From positions 1-31,512 of the forward strand of contig DCEW01000014.1 of NCBI GenBank assembly GCA_002314265.1: 31,512 nucleotides of DNA, written 5' to 3'. The notes below the pieces were generated by a model. It saw only the letters and a list, made by a program, of their open reading frames with translations. It searched no databases and had not been told where the DNA came from. Both the position numbers and the translations under genes were made by a program. Numbering within the stretch: the first letter of the stretch is position 1; each line of letters begins with the position of its first letter. The stretch comes from Flavobacteriales bacterium UBA1820. Lineage in GTDB: Bacteria > Bacteroidota > Bacteroidia > Flavobacteriales > UBA1820. Below are positions 9,163-18,149 of the stretch, piece by piece.

Positions 9163-10503
9163 TTATGGTAGTTGCTTGACAAGGATATTTATTTTTCCAG
9201 CCGGAGTACGGATGGGTTCTGGAAGGTTTTTGAACGAAAAGTCGATTTGGACGTTGGTCGTGTCAAAAAGGTTCGCCGGATCGAAATCGGAGGGAAGTTT
9301 TTGGTTGAGGACATACAGGATAGTTGCTTCTCCGGGTTTCTGCTGTTGAATTTGGAGGTGTGAGCAGTAGTCGAAAAGCCGGTGGTGGCGTCCGAAGATA
9401 AGCCCGGTGAGCGAAATGTTCTTGCCCTGCCGGTCTGTTATGAATTGTCCGCTTCGGCCGTTTTCCAGTCGGAAACTGTACAATAGCCCTTCTTCTTTTT
9501 GGAAATCGGTTACCGTGTCTTCTGTGTCGTATCGGATCAGAGGACTGGCTCGGTTGTAGTAGGATGTCCCGGTCAAATGTCCTTCGCCTGTTACCTCGGT
9601 AAAACCGTATGTCTGAAACGGGTTGTAGCAGAATTTCTCGTTTTTCTCATATGCCAGAACACATCGTTCGGTATGTCCGTACCAGGATACGGTGTCGAGG
9701 CCGAATGTGCGCTCGATTTCCTCACGAAAATGCGCATAAGGATATTCCGATCCCAAAAAGGCTCCTTTGAAATATTGGGAAAGCATGGCCCTGGATTCCG
9801 GATGCTGTCGGCAATATTGTGCGAAGTCGTACAAGACACTGGGATAACCATGCAGATATTGGCATTTGTATTTACGCACGATTTTTTCCAACGCGTGTAT
9901 GTATGAATCGAAAGGTTTATACATGTCCACTTCGAAACTATTTCGGGCAAAATCGTATTCGATGGCGTTTTTCACGTCGCTCCGTCCAGCAAAATGTACT
10001 TTGGCATTCCAGGGGCGATATCCTAATTTTTCCCAAATGGTGAACATGTGTGCCCATTCGTGTGCGGTCGAGGAAGGTTCGATGTAAAACGAAAGAGGAT
10101 GACCCGATGAGCCGCCGGTGTTTACCACGTGTTTTTTTGCCACACATTCGGCCGTTCGATATTCCAAAGGATAGTTCAGCAAGATTTTTTTGCTGATAAC
10201 CGGGATTCTTTCCAGCTCGTCGAATGTTTCTAGTTTTTCCGGAGAAAATCCGCATTGACGGTAATAATCCCGGTAAAAAGGTACATTGGCTACCGCAAAA
10301 TCCACAATGTTCTTTACTCGGGAAAAGATGAAACGTTTCTTCTGATCGTCGGACAAGGTGTCGAACATACGGATTTCTTGTCGGCGTGTCTGATACAGTT
10401 TTCCCAAAAACGGTTTGTAACGGTTGGGGATACGACCAATGACGATGCCCAATCGAGGGGGTATTTTGAACCCGTTTTTTCGAAGAATGTCCGTTATGCT
10501 CAT
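9163..10503 (-). CDS. CapK/PaaK-like adenylate-forming enzyme
   Basis: This 446-residue protein resembles phenylacetate-CoA ligase and the capsule protein CapK, members of the ANL superfamily that activate carboxylates as acyl-adenylates. It shows the ATP-binding loop NTGGSSGHPLSFY at residues 128-140, an aromatic motif SWYGHTERCVLAY around residue 280, and the adenylate-contacting PLIRYDTEDT. A C-terminal subdomain follows, without a clear conserved lysine that I can name. The stop lies 106 bases before the start of the bi-domain oxidoreductase, and the start overlaps the upstream glycosyltransferase by four bases. In a capsule locus it may attach an acyl or amino-acyl group to the glycan, but this is inference; acid and acceptor are unknown. 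Confidence 0.85.
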   Translation of the reverse strand: MSITDILRKNGFKIPPRLGIVIGRIPNRYKPFLGKLYQTRRQEIRMFDTLSDDQKKRFIFSRVKNIVDFAVANVPFYRDYYRQCGFSPEKLETFDELERIPVISKKILLNYPLEYRTAECVAKKHVVNTGGSSGHPLSFYIEPSSTAHEWAHMFTIWEKLGYRPWNAKVHFAGRSDVKNAIEYDFARNSFEVDMYKPFDSYIHALEKIVRKYKCQYLHGYPSVLYDFAQYCRQHPESRAMLSQYFKGAFLGSEYPYAHFREEIERTFGLDTVSWYGHTERCVLAYEKNEKFCYNPFQTYGFTEVTGEGHLTGTSYYNRASPLIRYDTEDTVTDFQKEEGLLYSFRLENGRSGQFITDRQGKNISLTGLIFGRHHRLFDYCSHLQIQQQKPGEATILYVLNQKLPSDFDPANLFDTTNVQIDFSFKNLPEPIRTPAGKINILVKQLP

Positions 10504-11633
10504 AGCAGGGTTGTGTTATTTTGTATGTTTTCGGAGAGCATCTTGCAAAGTTCCAGATAGTGTTCGGCACGTTTTTGTGCTGAAGGGAATGCTGTAAGAC
10601 GTTTTTTCCCTTTTTCGGCGAGATGTTTTCGTAATAATTTGTCTTCAGCCAGTTTTAGAATCTTGTCTGCAGCATCTTTTGGATCGACAGGATTGAAATA
10701 GAGAGCAGCATCTCGGCAAATAGAGTGTGCAAAATCCAAGTCGGATGTGAGGATAGGCAATTCCATGGCCATGGCTTCCGGATAATTGGCCGAGAAACAT
10801 TCGAGTAATGTGGGAAGAAACATGGCATCACACTCCCGATACAGAGATGGGCACTCTTTTGCGGGAACAGGTCCTGTATTGTGTACTTGATCTCGGTATT
10901 TTAGGGGAATGATCTTTTGATAGTCTTCCGGCTTTAATGTTAATACAAACCGTATGTTTTTCCCCGAAGGATTATTGTTTAGAATGTCGATGACCGAGGG
11001 GATAATTTCCAGATTCTTATGCAGGTAATAAGCACTTACGGTAAGCAGTCGGAATTCGTCGGGTTGCCTTTCAGGAAGCTTTTTTGCAACGGGTTCCGGT
11101 TGAAAATATTGAGCCCCGCATGTATTGGATACAGTATACACGGGATCAAATCCTAGCAATGTCCGAACCCGTTTGTTTGCATCGTCAGTTTCTACCACAT
11201 AAGCATCGGCTTCTTTTTTAAAAAAAAATAATTTGATGTTTTTTTGGAGGTGATAAGAAATTTTCCAACAAAAATCCATCATTTTGAAAAAAGAAGATTC
11301 TGGATAAATCCAGTATCCTCTGGCAAACCCTTCCAAATGTTTGGACTTCGGGCGCCAGTAGGATGGCCCGAAAATGGTGAACACCGCATCCGGCCGGATT
11401 TGTTCTTCCAAAGGAGATAGTACCCTGCTCAACTTCCAGAAGGGAACGGAAGGGATGTCGTAAAAGAAAAAATTCTTTCCGAACGACGTCCGGTCGACTT
11501 GTCGGGCGACATTCGGGGACATGAATACGTGATATTCATTGTCTGTGATTTGGCGGCATTCAGATAGGAAGGAGAGGGCGACTTGCAGGCCTCCACCTCC
11601 TAAGTGATTAGATAGATTGATGAGGAGCTTCAT
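10500..11633 (-). CDS. Glycosyltransferase, GT-B fold (GT4-like)
   Basis: A 377-residue protein with the architecture of a retaining GT4 enzyme. The N-terminus has a glycine-rich acceptor-side loop (NLSNHLGGGGLQVALSFL, residues 7-24). The C-terminal half shows RLLTVSAYYLHKNLEIIPSV, the usual start of the donor domain, and TLLECFSANYPEAMAMELP, a clear version of the E-x7-E nucleotide-sugar motif, followed by ILTSDLDFAHSICRDAALYF. It overlaps both neighbours by four bases (upstream glycosyltransferase and downstream CapK-like gene). It should add one residue of the repeat unit; which sugar cannot be told. Confidence 0.9.
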   Translation of the reverse strand: MKLLINLSNHLGGGGLQVALSFLSECRQITDNEYHVFMSPNVARQVDRTSFGKNFFFYDIPSVPFWKLSRVLSPLEEQIRPDAVFTIFGPSYWRPKSKHLEGFARGYWIYPESSFFKMMDFCWKISYHLQKNIKLFFFKKEADAYVVETDDANKRVRTLLGFDPVYTVSNTCGAQYFQPEPVAKKLPERQPDEFRLLTVSAYYLHKNLEIIPSVIDILNNNPSGKNIRFVLTLKPEDYQKIIPLKYRDQVHNTGPVPAKECPSLYRECDAMFLPTLLECFSANYPEAMAMELPILTSDLDFAHSICRDAALYFNPVDPKDAADKILKLAEDKLLRKHLAEKGKKRLTAFPSAQKRAEHYLELCKMLSENIQNNTTLL

Positions 11634-12724
11634 AATTGATTCAGCGTATCAGCAATTATTTTTTTTGTGTCGTATGCGTTGTAAATCCTGTTGGCATTGG
11701 ATTTGTAGTAAGTATAATCAGATTCCAGTCGTTTTAAACCTTGCTCAATGCTCATGATGTTGTTTTCATCGACGACTACACCAGCTCCCGTGCTTTCGAA
11801 CAAGTATTTTAATCCGGGAATATCGTTCCCGATCATGGGTAGGGAATAGGCGGAATATTCATTTATTTTATTGGGTGCGCAAAATATATTGTTGAGGCTA
11901 TCGGATTTGTAGAAAGCGCATCCTATGTGTGCAACAGTAGCAAATATTAAATAATCTGGAAAGGGAAGGAAAGGAATGTGTATGATGCTATCATCGATAG
12001 ATAGTAGCTTGTCCATCATTCCCGGAGTGGCACGACCTACAAAAAGCATTTGGTATCCTCCGACGTTTTTGGCTGCTTGCACGATCTTTTCCGGAGATCG
12101 ATCAGGATAGATCAAGCCTTGGTATAAAATCACTTTCTTCCCTTGCAACAGGGATAGAGTATCGGTGTATTTTTCTTTGATTTTGTACAATTGTTCTTCG
12201 CTGGGAAGCAGATAAGGTTTATTGGGTAAGACTGTCGGGCGTTTTTCAAGGTGAAACCAGACTTGATACACGACAGTCCGGTTGTATTCGGGCATGAATA
12301 CTGCTTTTGCGGAATGGATCACATGTCTTATGGCGTTGAGTTGCAGTTTGGATCTTTCATGCAATTCGGATATCTGCAAAATGTAGTCGTATTTTTTGAT
12401 GGATTTGCCTAAGGCGAGGATGGTATGCCCCCCTTCGATCCACAAAAGGGGTTGGCTTTTTGCGGTATATTCTTTTGTTGTTTTCGCACAAAATCGTCGG
12501 AAACGATAATAGCTCCATAACTTGCCAATGATCGGAAGCCCGTGCTTGTCCGGTATCTGGTGTACGGTTATTCCCTTTTCTTCCAGATCTTTTTTCAGGC
12601 CATCGGAAATACCGGTAACAATGAGGCTGGGGCGATAGCCTAAGTCAAGAAGAATATGCAGATCGCTGATCACGGGCGGGATCTTTTCCAATGCGGTTTT
12701 GGTGATGAGAATGATTTTCTTCAT
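11630..12724 (-). CDS. Glycosyltransferase, GT-B fold, divergent
   Basis: A 364-residue protein with a Rossmann-like N-terminus (MKKIILITKTALEKIPPV) and a C-terminal domain opening with KKVILYQGLIYPDRSPEKIV, then MLFVGRA, and APNKINEYSAYSLPMIGNDIPGL, which corresponds to the donor-binding E-containing segment of GT4/GT-B enzymes. Sequence identity to well-described families appears low, so the family label is at fold level. It is preceded by a 51-base gap after the polymerase gene and overlaps the next glycosyltransferase by ATGA. The gene is AT-rich like its upstream neighbours. Predicted role: transfer of one sugar to the lipid-linked repeat. Confidence 0.82.
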   Translation of the reverse strand: MKKIILITKTALEKIPPVISDLHILLDLGYRPSLIVTGISDGLKKDLEEKGITVHQIPDKHGLPIIGKLWSYYRFRRFCAKTTKEYTAKSQPLLWIEGGHTILALGKSIKKYDYILQISELHERSKLQLNAIRHVIHSAKAVFMPEYNRTVVYQVWFHLEKRPTVLPNKPYLLPSEEQLYKIKEKYTDTLSLLQGKKVILYQGLIYPDRSPEKIVQAAKNVGGYQMLFVGRATPGMMDKLLSIDDSIIHIPFLPFPDYLIFATVAHIGCAFYKSDSLNNIFCAPNKINEYSAYSLPMIGNDIPGLKYLFESTGAGVVVDENNIMSIEQGLKRLESDYTYYKSNANRIYNAYDTKKIIADTLNQL

Positions 12725-12775
12725 GATGTTTTTTGTATTATCTTTCAGAAAAGGCTAATCTTCGAGTTTTTATTT

Positions 12776-14122
12776 TCATAAAGAATATATGTTGTATAGC
12801 AATAAAACAGCAAATGTACATCCTTGTATAAAGATCACGTTCCTTCGATTGAACTTTTCCCGATGAGTATAATAAGCATTATACAATATGGGAAAAAGGA
12901 TAATGTATCCGATCTTGTGCCGCAATTGCATGGAAATATACGATATGGCTATCAGTGTGGTTAGGAAAAAGAGTATGGCTCCGAAATGTTTCAAGTTTTT
13001 GTCTTTGATCATAATCCAGATGCCCAAAATTATCGGATAGAAACAAAAACTCCATAACAAAATGTTTCCTATTTCCCAAAAACTTTCTGATCGGAATCTG
13101 ACGATCCATCCCCAGGCATCGGAATATTCTGCACGGACAAAGGGCTTTACTTGAATGGGAGAGATCATGGTAATGGGAAGGGCTGCAGCCATCAATATGG
13201 GATTTCCGCTTTGTAGCATTCCTCCGATCCCTCCCATATCTTCATCGAGGAACTTGTCGTATCGGTTTGAAATACGCTCGGTCATGGATATATTATCCGT
13301 AGATCCTTCGCTGTTAAACGATCTCATATAATTGGAGTATCCGATCATTTGGTCTCCCAAAATGGCAACGAGCAAAAAGATGGAGATCACTACACCTGCT
13401 TGGCTTTTGCTTCGGATGAGATTTCGAGAAAAGATAAACATGATGGCAATGTAAAATAAAGCCAAAGCTCCGTTTGCTCCCCGGATCAATCCTGTGAATA
13501 CGGCAAAAACAAGGGCAACAAAATATTTTCCTTCGGTGGCCTTATTCAGGCAAATTAACAGGAAAAAAGCCATAAAACCGTCTCGGTATAAATGCACGGA
13601 TCCTTCCAAAAAATTACTGTTTGCAACAATTAACAGGAAGGCACCAAGGGTATAAATTTTATTTTTCAGCGGATAAAATTGCCTTGCCAATTTTATAGCC
13701 TGCCCTACGGCCAATGATCCGATAAACCAGTTGAATGGCAACAGATCAAGGTGGACGATCTCTTTGAAGGAAGAGAAAGGCAGGTAAATGAGTCCGACAA
13801 TAATTTCATATAGCGTTAGATTCGTATCAAATTCTCCGGAAAGAACATTGTTTATATTCTTAAAATAAAATGTATCATCCACATATGGGGCAAATGTTTC
13901 TCCATACGAAATATAATAGCTCGCAGCAGCAACGATGCCCCAAAATGAAAAGATCAAGTAAGATAGATAGTAAACATCGGTATATTTGCGGTCATAGCGG
14001 AACGAAAGACTCAGGACTACTATATAGAAAAGATAAAAAAAATAGCTATTGCCCGGAAGCAGATACAAATAAATTAGAGTGGTTGCTAAAAACAATATGA
14101 CTTTTAGAAGGGCTTTCAGCAT
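12776..14122 (-). CDS. wzy: Predicted polysaccharide repeat-unit polymerase (Wzy/EpsG-like), integral membrane
   Basis: This 448-residue protein is strongly hydrophobic with roughly ten to twelve predicted membrane segments (for example residues 4-22, 28-40, 54-72, 150-166, 195-225, 240-255 and several near the C-terminus). Between them is a long loop around residues 270-330 that is partly charged. A segment EGSVHLYRDGFMAFFL precedes a membrane helix, as in EpsG-type polymerases, and RHKIGYIILFPILY closes the protein. There is no clear motif, which is normal for Wzy proteins. The call rests on topology and on being the only candidate polymerase in a locus that also has a flippase. Very AT-rich compared with the ends of the locus. 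Confidence 0.75.
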   Translation of the reverse strand: MLKALLKVILFLATTLIYLYLLPGNSYFFYLFYIVVLSLSFRYDRKYTDVYYLSYLIFSFWGIVAAASYYISYGETFAPYVDDTFYFKNINNVLSGEFDTNLTLYEIIVGLIYLPFSSFKEIVHLDLLPFNWFIGSLAVGQAIKLARQFYPLKNKIYTLGAFLLIVANSNFLEGSVHLYRDGFMAFFLLICLNKATEGKYFVALVFAVFTGLIRGANGALALFYIAIMFIFSRNLIRSKSQAGVVISIFLLVAILGDQMIGYSNYMRSFNSEGSTDNISMTERISNRYDKFLDEDMGGIGGMLQSGNPILMAAALPITMISPIQVKPFVRAEYSDAWGWIVRFRSESFWEIGNILLWSFCFYPIILGIWIMIKDKNLKHFGAILFFLTTLIAISYISMQLRHKIGYIILFPILYNAYYTHREKFNRRNVIFIQGCTFAVLLLYNIYSL

Positions 14123-14185
14123 CGTTATTCTTTTTATAGGAAGTCGTTATGCAATGCGCGCAAGACAAAACAATATGGCAGAGCA

Positions 14186-15346
14186 TTATTTCTTTAATAG
14201 ATTCTGCAATTTACCAAATATGTCTTTCTCCCGGCCCTCCGGGAATGCCATTTTTATCTCCGGCATGTGGAGTAAGTCCAATCCGTCCAAGCTCTTGGCA
14301 TTTGATAACTTTATGGCATACTTGTCGGTTCCGTACGCATATTTCGAGAGTCCTTTTGATTTTTCACTGTAAGACAGGAATACAGCCGGGATGCCACAAG
14401 ACAGTGCATTGATGGCACAATGCATCCGGGCTGCAATGACGGTTTTGCATTGTTTTATGTATCTTTTCAGTCCGATGAAACCTGGATCCGTTTTGACAAG
14501 GGTTACGCGGTTTTTGTGTTTTTCCGGGATATTTTCATATATTTTTTCTAAGAAATACAAGTCATTGTCATTTGTGCTGATCGGACTGAGTACGTGAGGA
14601 AGGAGGTAGATATCGGTATTGTATTTTTTTATAATCCCTGTTACGATATGCGCTTGTTGCTTGGCAGCTTCCTCGAGGTCTTTGTAAAAATAAAGCGAAG
14701 ACAGAGGGCTAAGGTTTATTCCTATGTGAGTTTTGTCGGCTTCCTTTGCAGCAGGGAATGGATCCGGGACGGAAAATGCAGGGTCTGGAGCCAATACCAC
14801 ATTTTTTTCTATCCCCAGTCGTTTGAGGTATTCTTGGGTATTTTCTTCCCGGCATACGATCAGGTCGGTTCTTTTCAGGTGATTCTTGAAAAAGTCTTCC
14901 GCTTCCGGGTTTTCGGTAAAAGGTCCGATGGAAGCCCCCCATAAGATGTATTTCAGTCCCAATGCCTGCAGTTTTTCACAAAACAAAGGGAGGGAAGGGT
15001 TGTAATTCTTCTGGGCATCCAAAGTGTAAATATCGCCTCCGATCGAAAATACGGCATCGAAACGATATTTTTTTACCCAGGAAAGCCGGTCATACGGCAT
15101 ATTGTATTTGATCCCCAAGATGGACAACCCTTTTCTTACCACTCGGTGAATGAACGAGGGCTTTCTGTTGATCAGGTGCACGTTACATCCTTCCAATCTT
15201 TTTCGGTCATCTGCGTAATTATAGGATGCATAGTACACTTCGATCTCCGGTATATTCTTTTCCAGTAGAACTGTCGTTCCTCGGACGATTGCTTCGCAAC
15301 CGTAATTGTAGGTACCTCTTATGCCGATAAGCAATACTTTCTTCAT
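14186..15346 (-). CDS. Polysaccharide pyruvyl transferase family protein (WcaK/CsaB-like)
   Basis: Members of this family add ketal pyruvate from phosphoenolpyruvate to sugars of exopolysaccharides or cell-wall polymers. The 386-residue protein shows the N-terminal IGIRGTYNYGCEAIV (residues 7-21), VFSIGGDIYTLD, ILWGASIGPF, and the C-terminal signature AARMHCAINALSCGIPAVFLSYS with the K-rich SEKSKGLSKYA. The start at 15346 lies eight bases after the stop of the FrhB fusion gene; the frame is open upstream but that part is antisense to nothing useful and overlaps the FrhB gene. Pairing with an FrhB-type protein recurs in bacterial polysaccharide loci. Some family members may have other transfer activities, so pyruvylation is probable, not certain. 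Confidence 0.88.
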   Translation of the reverse strand: MKKVLLIGIRGTYNYGCEAIVRGTTVLLEKNIPEIEVYYASYNYADDRKRLEGCNVHLINRKPSFIHRVVRKGLSILGIKYNMPYDRLSWVKKYRFDAVFSIGGDIYTLDAQKNYNPSLPLFCEKLQALGLKYILWGASIGPFTENPEAEDFFKNHLKRTDLIVCREENTQEYLKRLGIEKNVVLAPDPAFSVPDPFPAAKEADKTHIGINLSPLSSLYFYKDLEEAAKQQAHIVTGIIKKYNTDIYLLPHVLSPISTNDNDLYFLEKIYENIPEKHKNRVTLVKTDPGFIGLKRYIKQCKTVIAARMHCAINALSCGIPAVFLSYSEKSKGLSKYAYGTDKYAIKLSNAKSLDGLDLLHMPEIKMAFPEGREKDIFGKLQNLLKK

Positions 15347-15354
15347 GAGTGTCT

Positions 15355-17136
15355 TCAGAACCAGTTTATGTTTTCCTTTATGATGCGCGCGGGGATCCCG
15401 GCTACAATGGTATGTGCTGGTACATCCCCGGTAACCAGTGCCCCGGCGGCGACGATTGCGCCATCTCCAATGGTGACACCTTTGAGGATGATGGCCCGGT
15501 TGCCTATCCATACGTGTTCGCCTATGTGGATGGGTTTGGCAATTTCATAGCCGGGCAGATCTATCGTGTGGCCATCGTAGTCTCGGATGACTACGTCCCG
15601 ACCGATGGTGCATCCTTTTCCAAGGGTAGTGTGAGAAGCACAGGTAATCTGGCAACCTTCGTTGATGAATCCTCCCTCCAGCGTGAGATGACCACCTTTT
15701 ACGACCCGTATGTATGAGCCCGCATAAGCAGTAAAGTTTCCGCGGATCTCCATGCAGCTGTTTTCCTCTATCAGGAGCCGGGTTTCCATGTGGGAAGATT
15801 TGACTTGTTTGTATCCCAAGATAAGGTTTTGGTTCAGGATCATCCTGGCTTTTTCCCGAAGTTCGATGCGCGTGTATTTCAGCGGGAAGAGCCATGAGGT
15901 GCGTTTGCGGCTAACTTTTCCGTTTGCAAAATTGTATCGGATAAATTTCCACCACGAGGCAATGGACCCTCCCATCATCAGAAAGACGCGCCCTATTTTT
16001 AGGGCTTTTCTTTTGTATCGGGAAAAGACAGAGGTCTTCATATATTTTTTTACGACCCTTTCAAAAGGGTATTTGTCCAAATCCTCAAAGAATTCTTTTC
16101 GATTGTTGCTTCGGGGAACGGGAGATGAGAAAAGAGCTTTGTTTTCTTTTTCTGCTTGTTCCAGCGTGAATTCTTTTTTTACCAATACATTTCCCAAGGA
16201 ATCGAAATATCGCATTCCTTTCTCGGAATTGACGATTACCAATGAGGTCCCTTTGTCTTGATCCATCGAAGGGTCGATCTTTTCGATACCCCAAAAATCG
16301 GCCAGCGTAATGTCGGCTTTTCGCGGCATGTCTTTGAAAGAACATTCATAACAGGCAGGTCGCGCAAAGTTTTTTTCTCGCAGATATCCGATAAAAAAAG
16401 AATCCTTATAACGGTCTTTGCAATATTGTTTCCCGTTTTCAAAATTTATCCGCATGGAAAAACGATGCCAACCATGGGTCTTGTCCTTGAATTTGATTTG
16501 GCAGGCTTTGCCTCCATAGGTTCTTTCCTGCATTTCCATGTATTTGAGAAATACTTTGGGGGAGTTGACACCCAGGCAAATGAAATCGCAGGTAATCAGA
16601 TTGTCATAGTCTTTTCCCAATACGAGATACAAGGCCGCTATCTGACAGGGGGCGGCACAAATTAAGACTTTCTCCCCTGCCTGCAACAGTTTTTTTATCT
16701 CGTTGTAGATGTTTTCGGTGTGACTTTGCAAGTATTTTGAACTGCGCAATTCGTCCAAGCGGGTTCGGTCGTTGGTTACGATGTGGGATACGGTATGATC
16801 CGGATTATAAACAGCGCCGCTTACATATCCTCCTAGATCGAACATTTGGTTGGCAAGTGCTGAGAAAACCCCTCCGGAGGTGCTGTCCAAACGGATGTGT
16901 TCATCGGTGTGGTATGCGGCAAACACTTTGGGTTTGTCAAACCGCAGCGTGTATGATTTTTTATTGATCTCGGGACAGACTCTTTCGCACAAGCTGCAGT
17001 CGATGCACAGATCGAGATTGACATGTGGATACCAAAAGCCTTCGGCATCGACCTCCATGGTGATACATTTTTTGGGACAGACTTGTTGGCATGCATTGCA
17101 GCCGCAGCAATCTTCATTTCTCTTTATGTCTATCAT
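15355..17136 (-). CDS. FrhB-type iron-sulfur protein fused to a hexapeptide-repeat acyltransferase
   Basis: A 593-residue two-part protein. Residues 1-60 are a two-cluster ferredoxin domain: C10, C13, C16, C20 and C44, C47, C50, C54 each fit CxxCxxCxxxCP. Then come FrhB/FdhB N- and C-terminal domains ([43 protein letters not shown], to about residue 300), which in F420-reducing enzymes bind FAD. After a linker, residues of about 445-593 form a left-handed beta-helix acyltransferase with IRDYDGHTI carrying the likely catalytic histidine, [19 protein letters not shown] and [13 protein letters not shown] ending. Both halves lie in one uninterrupted frame. The start ATG overlaps the acyltransferase-3 stop (ATGA). 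F420 is not expected in Bacteroidota, so the electron donor is probably something else. Substrate unknown; a joint reduction and acylation of a sugar is inference. Confidence 0.88.
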   Translation of the reverse strand: MIDIKRNEDCCGCNACQQVCPKKCITMEVDAEGFWYPHVNLDLCIDCSLCERVCPEINKKSYTLRFDKPKVFAAYHTDEHIRLDSTSGGVFSALANQMFDLGGYVSGAVYNPDHTVSHIVTNDRTRLDELRSSKYLQSHTENIYNEIKKLLQAGEKVLICAAPCQIAALYLVLGKDYDNLITCDFICLGVNSPKVFLKYMEMQERTYGGKACQIKFKDKTHGWHRFSMRINFENGKQYCKDRYKDSFFIGYLREKNFARPACYECSFKDMPRKADITLADFWGIEKIDPSMDQDKGTSLVIVNSEKGMRYFDSLGNVLVKKEFTLEQAEKENKALFSSPVPRSNNRKEFFEDLDKYPFERVVKKYMKTSVFSRYKRKALKIGRVFLMMGGSIASWWKFIRYNFANGKVSRKRTSWLFPLKYTRIELREKARMILNQNLILGYKQVKSSHMETRLLIEENSCMEIRGNFTAYAGSYIRVVKGGHLTLEGGFINEGCQITCASHTTLGKGCTIGRDVVIRDYDGHTIDLPGYEIAKPIHIGEHVWIGNRAIILKGVTIGDGAIVAAGALVTGDVPAHTIVAGIPARIIKENINWF

Positions 17137-18149
17137 TTTTGAAATCCGATCAGGGTCAGTAATTTAACAGGCAGTATTTTGGATGCGTATTTTACTGTAT
17201 AATATGAAACATACAGGGTTATGGCAAAAATAAGAAAAACGCACAGGATATAAAAAAGAGCCGATATTCCCATCGAATTCGATACGGGATCCGTCATGTT
17301 GTACAGCATCCGAATACCATAGGCAACAAAGGCTATTGCAATGATGTGAAATAGATAAATGCCATAGGACAAGTCTCCTATTTTACTCAATGCATTGGGT
17401 TTTGTGATATGATCTTTCTTTTTGATAAAGATGAGAATAAAAGACATGATGTATACAAAAGGTGTGAATCTCAAGGGGGTGGCCGCAAATTGAGTGTCTT
17501 TGGTGAAAAGCGACAGGATTCCCGTTTCTGTCACTTCCAAGGCGAATCCCAAGCATGCAAGCATAATTAAGCTTTTGGTAGAGTATGTGGGGGTATAATT
17601 CTTCATCTTTATGCCTAAATAATAATAGATAAACCAAGCAGTCGGCATACGTGCTCCTGTAAAATGAAGAGGCCCTATCTCTAATTGATGCCAATAGCAG
17701 TATATTAATGTAACGGGGGTTACTGCGTAGAAAAGAATGTTGATGATTTTGTGATCTTTAAACTTTACTATAAAGGGAGTAAACAATGTGAGATAGAATA
17801 AAACGAGGATGAAGTACAAGGTTCCATATCCAAGGAGGACTTCTCTTGCAATTTCTTCAAAAGAATACCGCGTGCCTCTGATATAAGAGAAGGCGAGGTA
17901 AGAAACAGTCCAAAAGATATATGGGATGATTAGGCGCTTGAAGCGATGTTTTATGAAGCTTAAGGGATTTTCTTTTACCTTTTGTTGATTTGTAAAGTAT
18001 CCGGATAAAAAGATAAATCCGGCTACGCCTATGTTTATGAGATTTTGAATGATGTAATTCGCTTGGATCTGTGTCGGGTCAAATTGTGCATGGGTGAGAA
18101 CCACTGCCATGATGGCGAGACCTCGCAAGGTTTGCATCGAAATATTCAT
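17133..18149 (-). CDS. Acyltransferase family 3 membrane protein (O-acetyltransferase-like)
   Basis: This 338-residue integral membrane protein probably acylates, most often acetylates, the glycan or its lipid-linked precursor. The N-terminus has the AT3 hallmark R-x10-H (R9 and H20 in [17 protein letters not shown]), followed by about ten hydrophobic segments and the typical [16 protein letters not shown] near residue 280. I chose the ATG at 18149, which overlaps the stop of the SGNH-like gene by ATGA and puts R9 at the right place; the longer open frame to 18293 lies within that gene. AT3 proteins often work with an SGNH domain protein, and the next gene upstream encodes an SGNH-like protein. 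Confidence 0.9.
   Translation of the reverse strand: MNISMQTLRGLAIMAVVLTHAQFDPTQIQANYIIQNLINIGVAGFIFLSGYFTNQQKVKENPLSFIKHRFKRLIIPYIFWTVSYLAFSYIRGTRYSFEEIAREVLLGYGTLYFILVLFYLTLFTPFIVKFKDHKIINILFYAVTPVTLIYCYWHQLEIGPLHFTGARMPTAWFIYYYLGIKMKNYTPTYSTKSLIMLACLGFALEVTETGILSLFTKDTQFAATPLRFTPFVYIMSFILIFIKKKDHITKPNALSKIGDLSYGIYLFHIIAIAFVAYGIRMLYNMTDPVSNSMGISALFYILCVFLIFAITLYVSYYTVKYASKILPVKLLTLIGFQK

Noticed and set aside
9057..9182. N-terminal extension of the bi-domain oxidoreductase by 42 codons
   Set aside because: It overlaps the end of the CapK-like gene and lacks family sequence; the ATG at 9056 gives the standard start.
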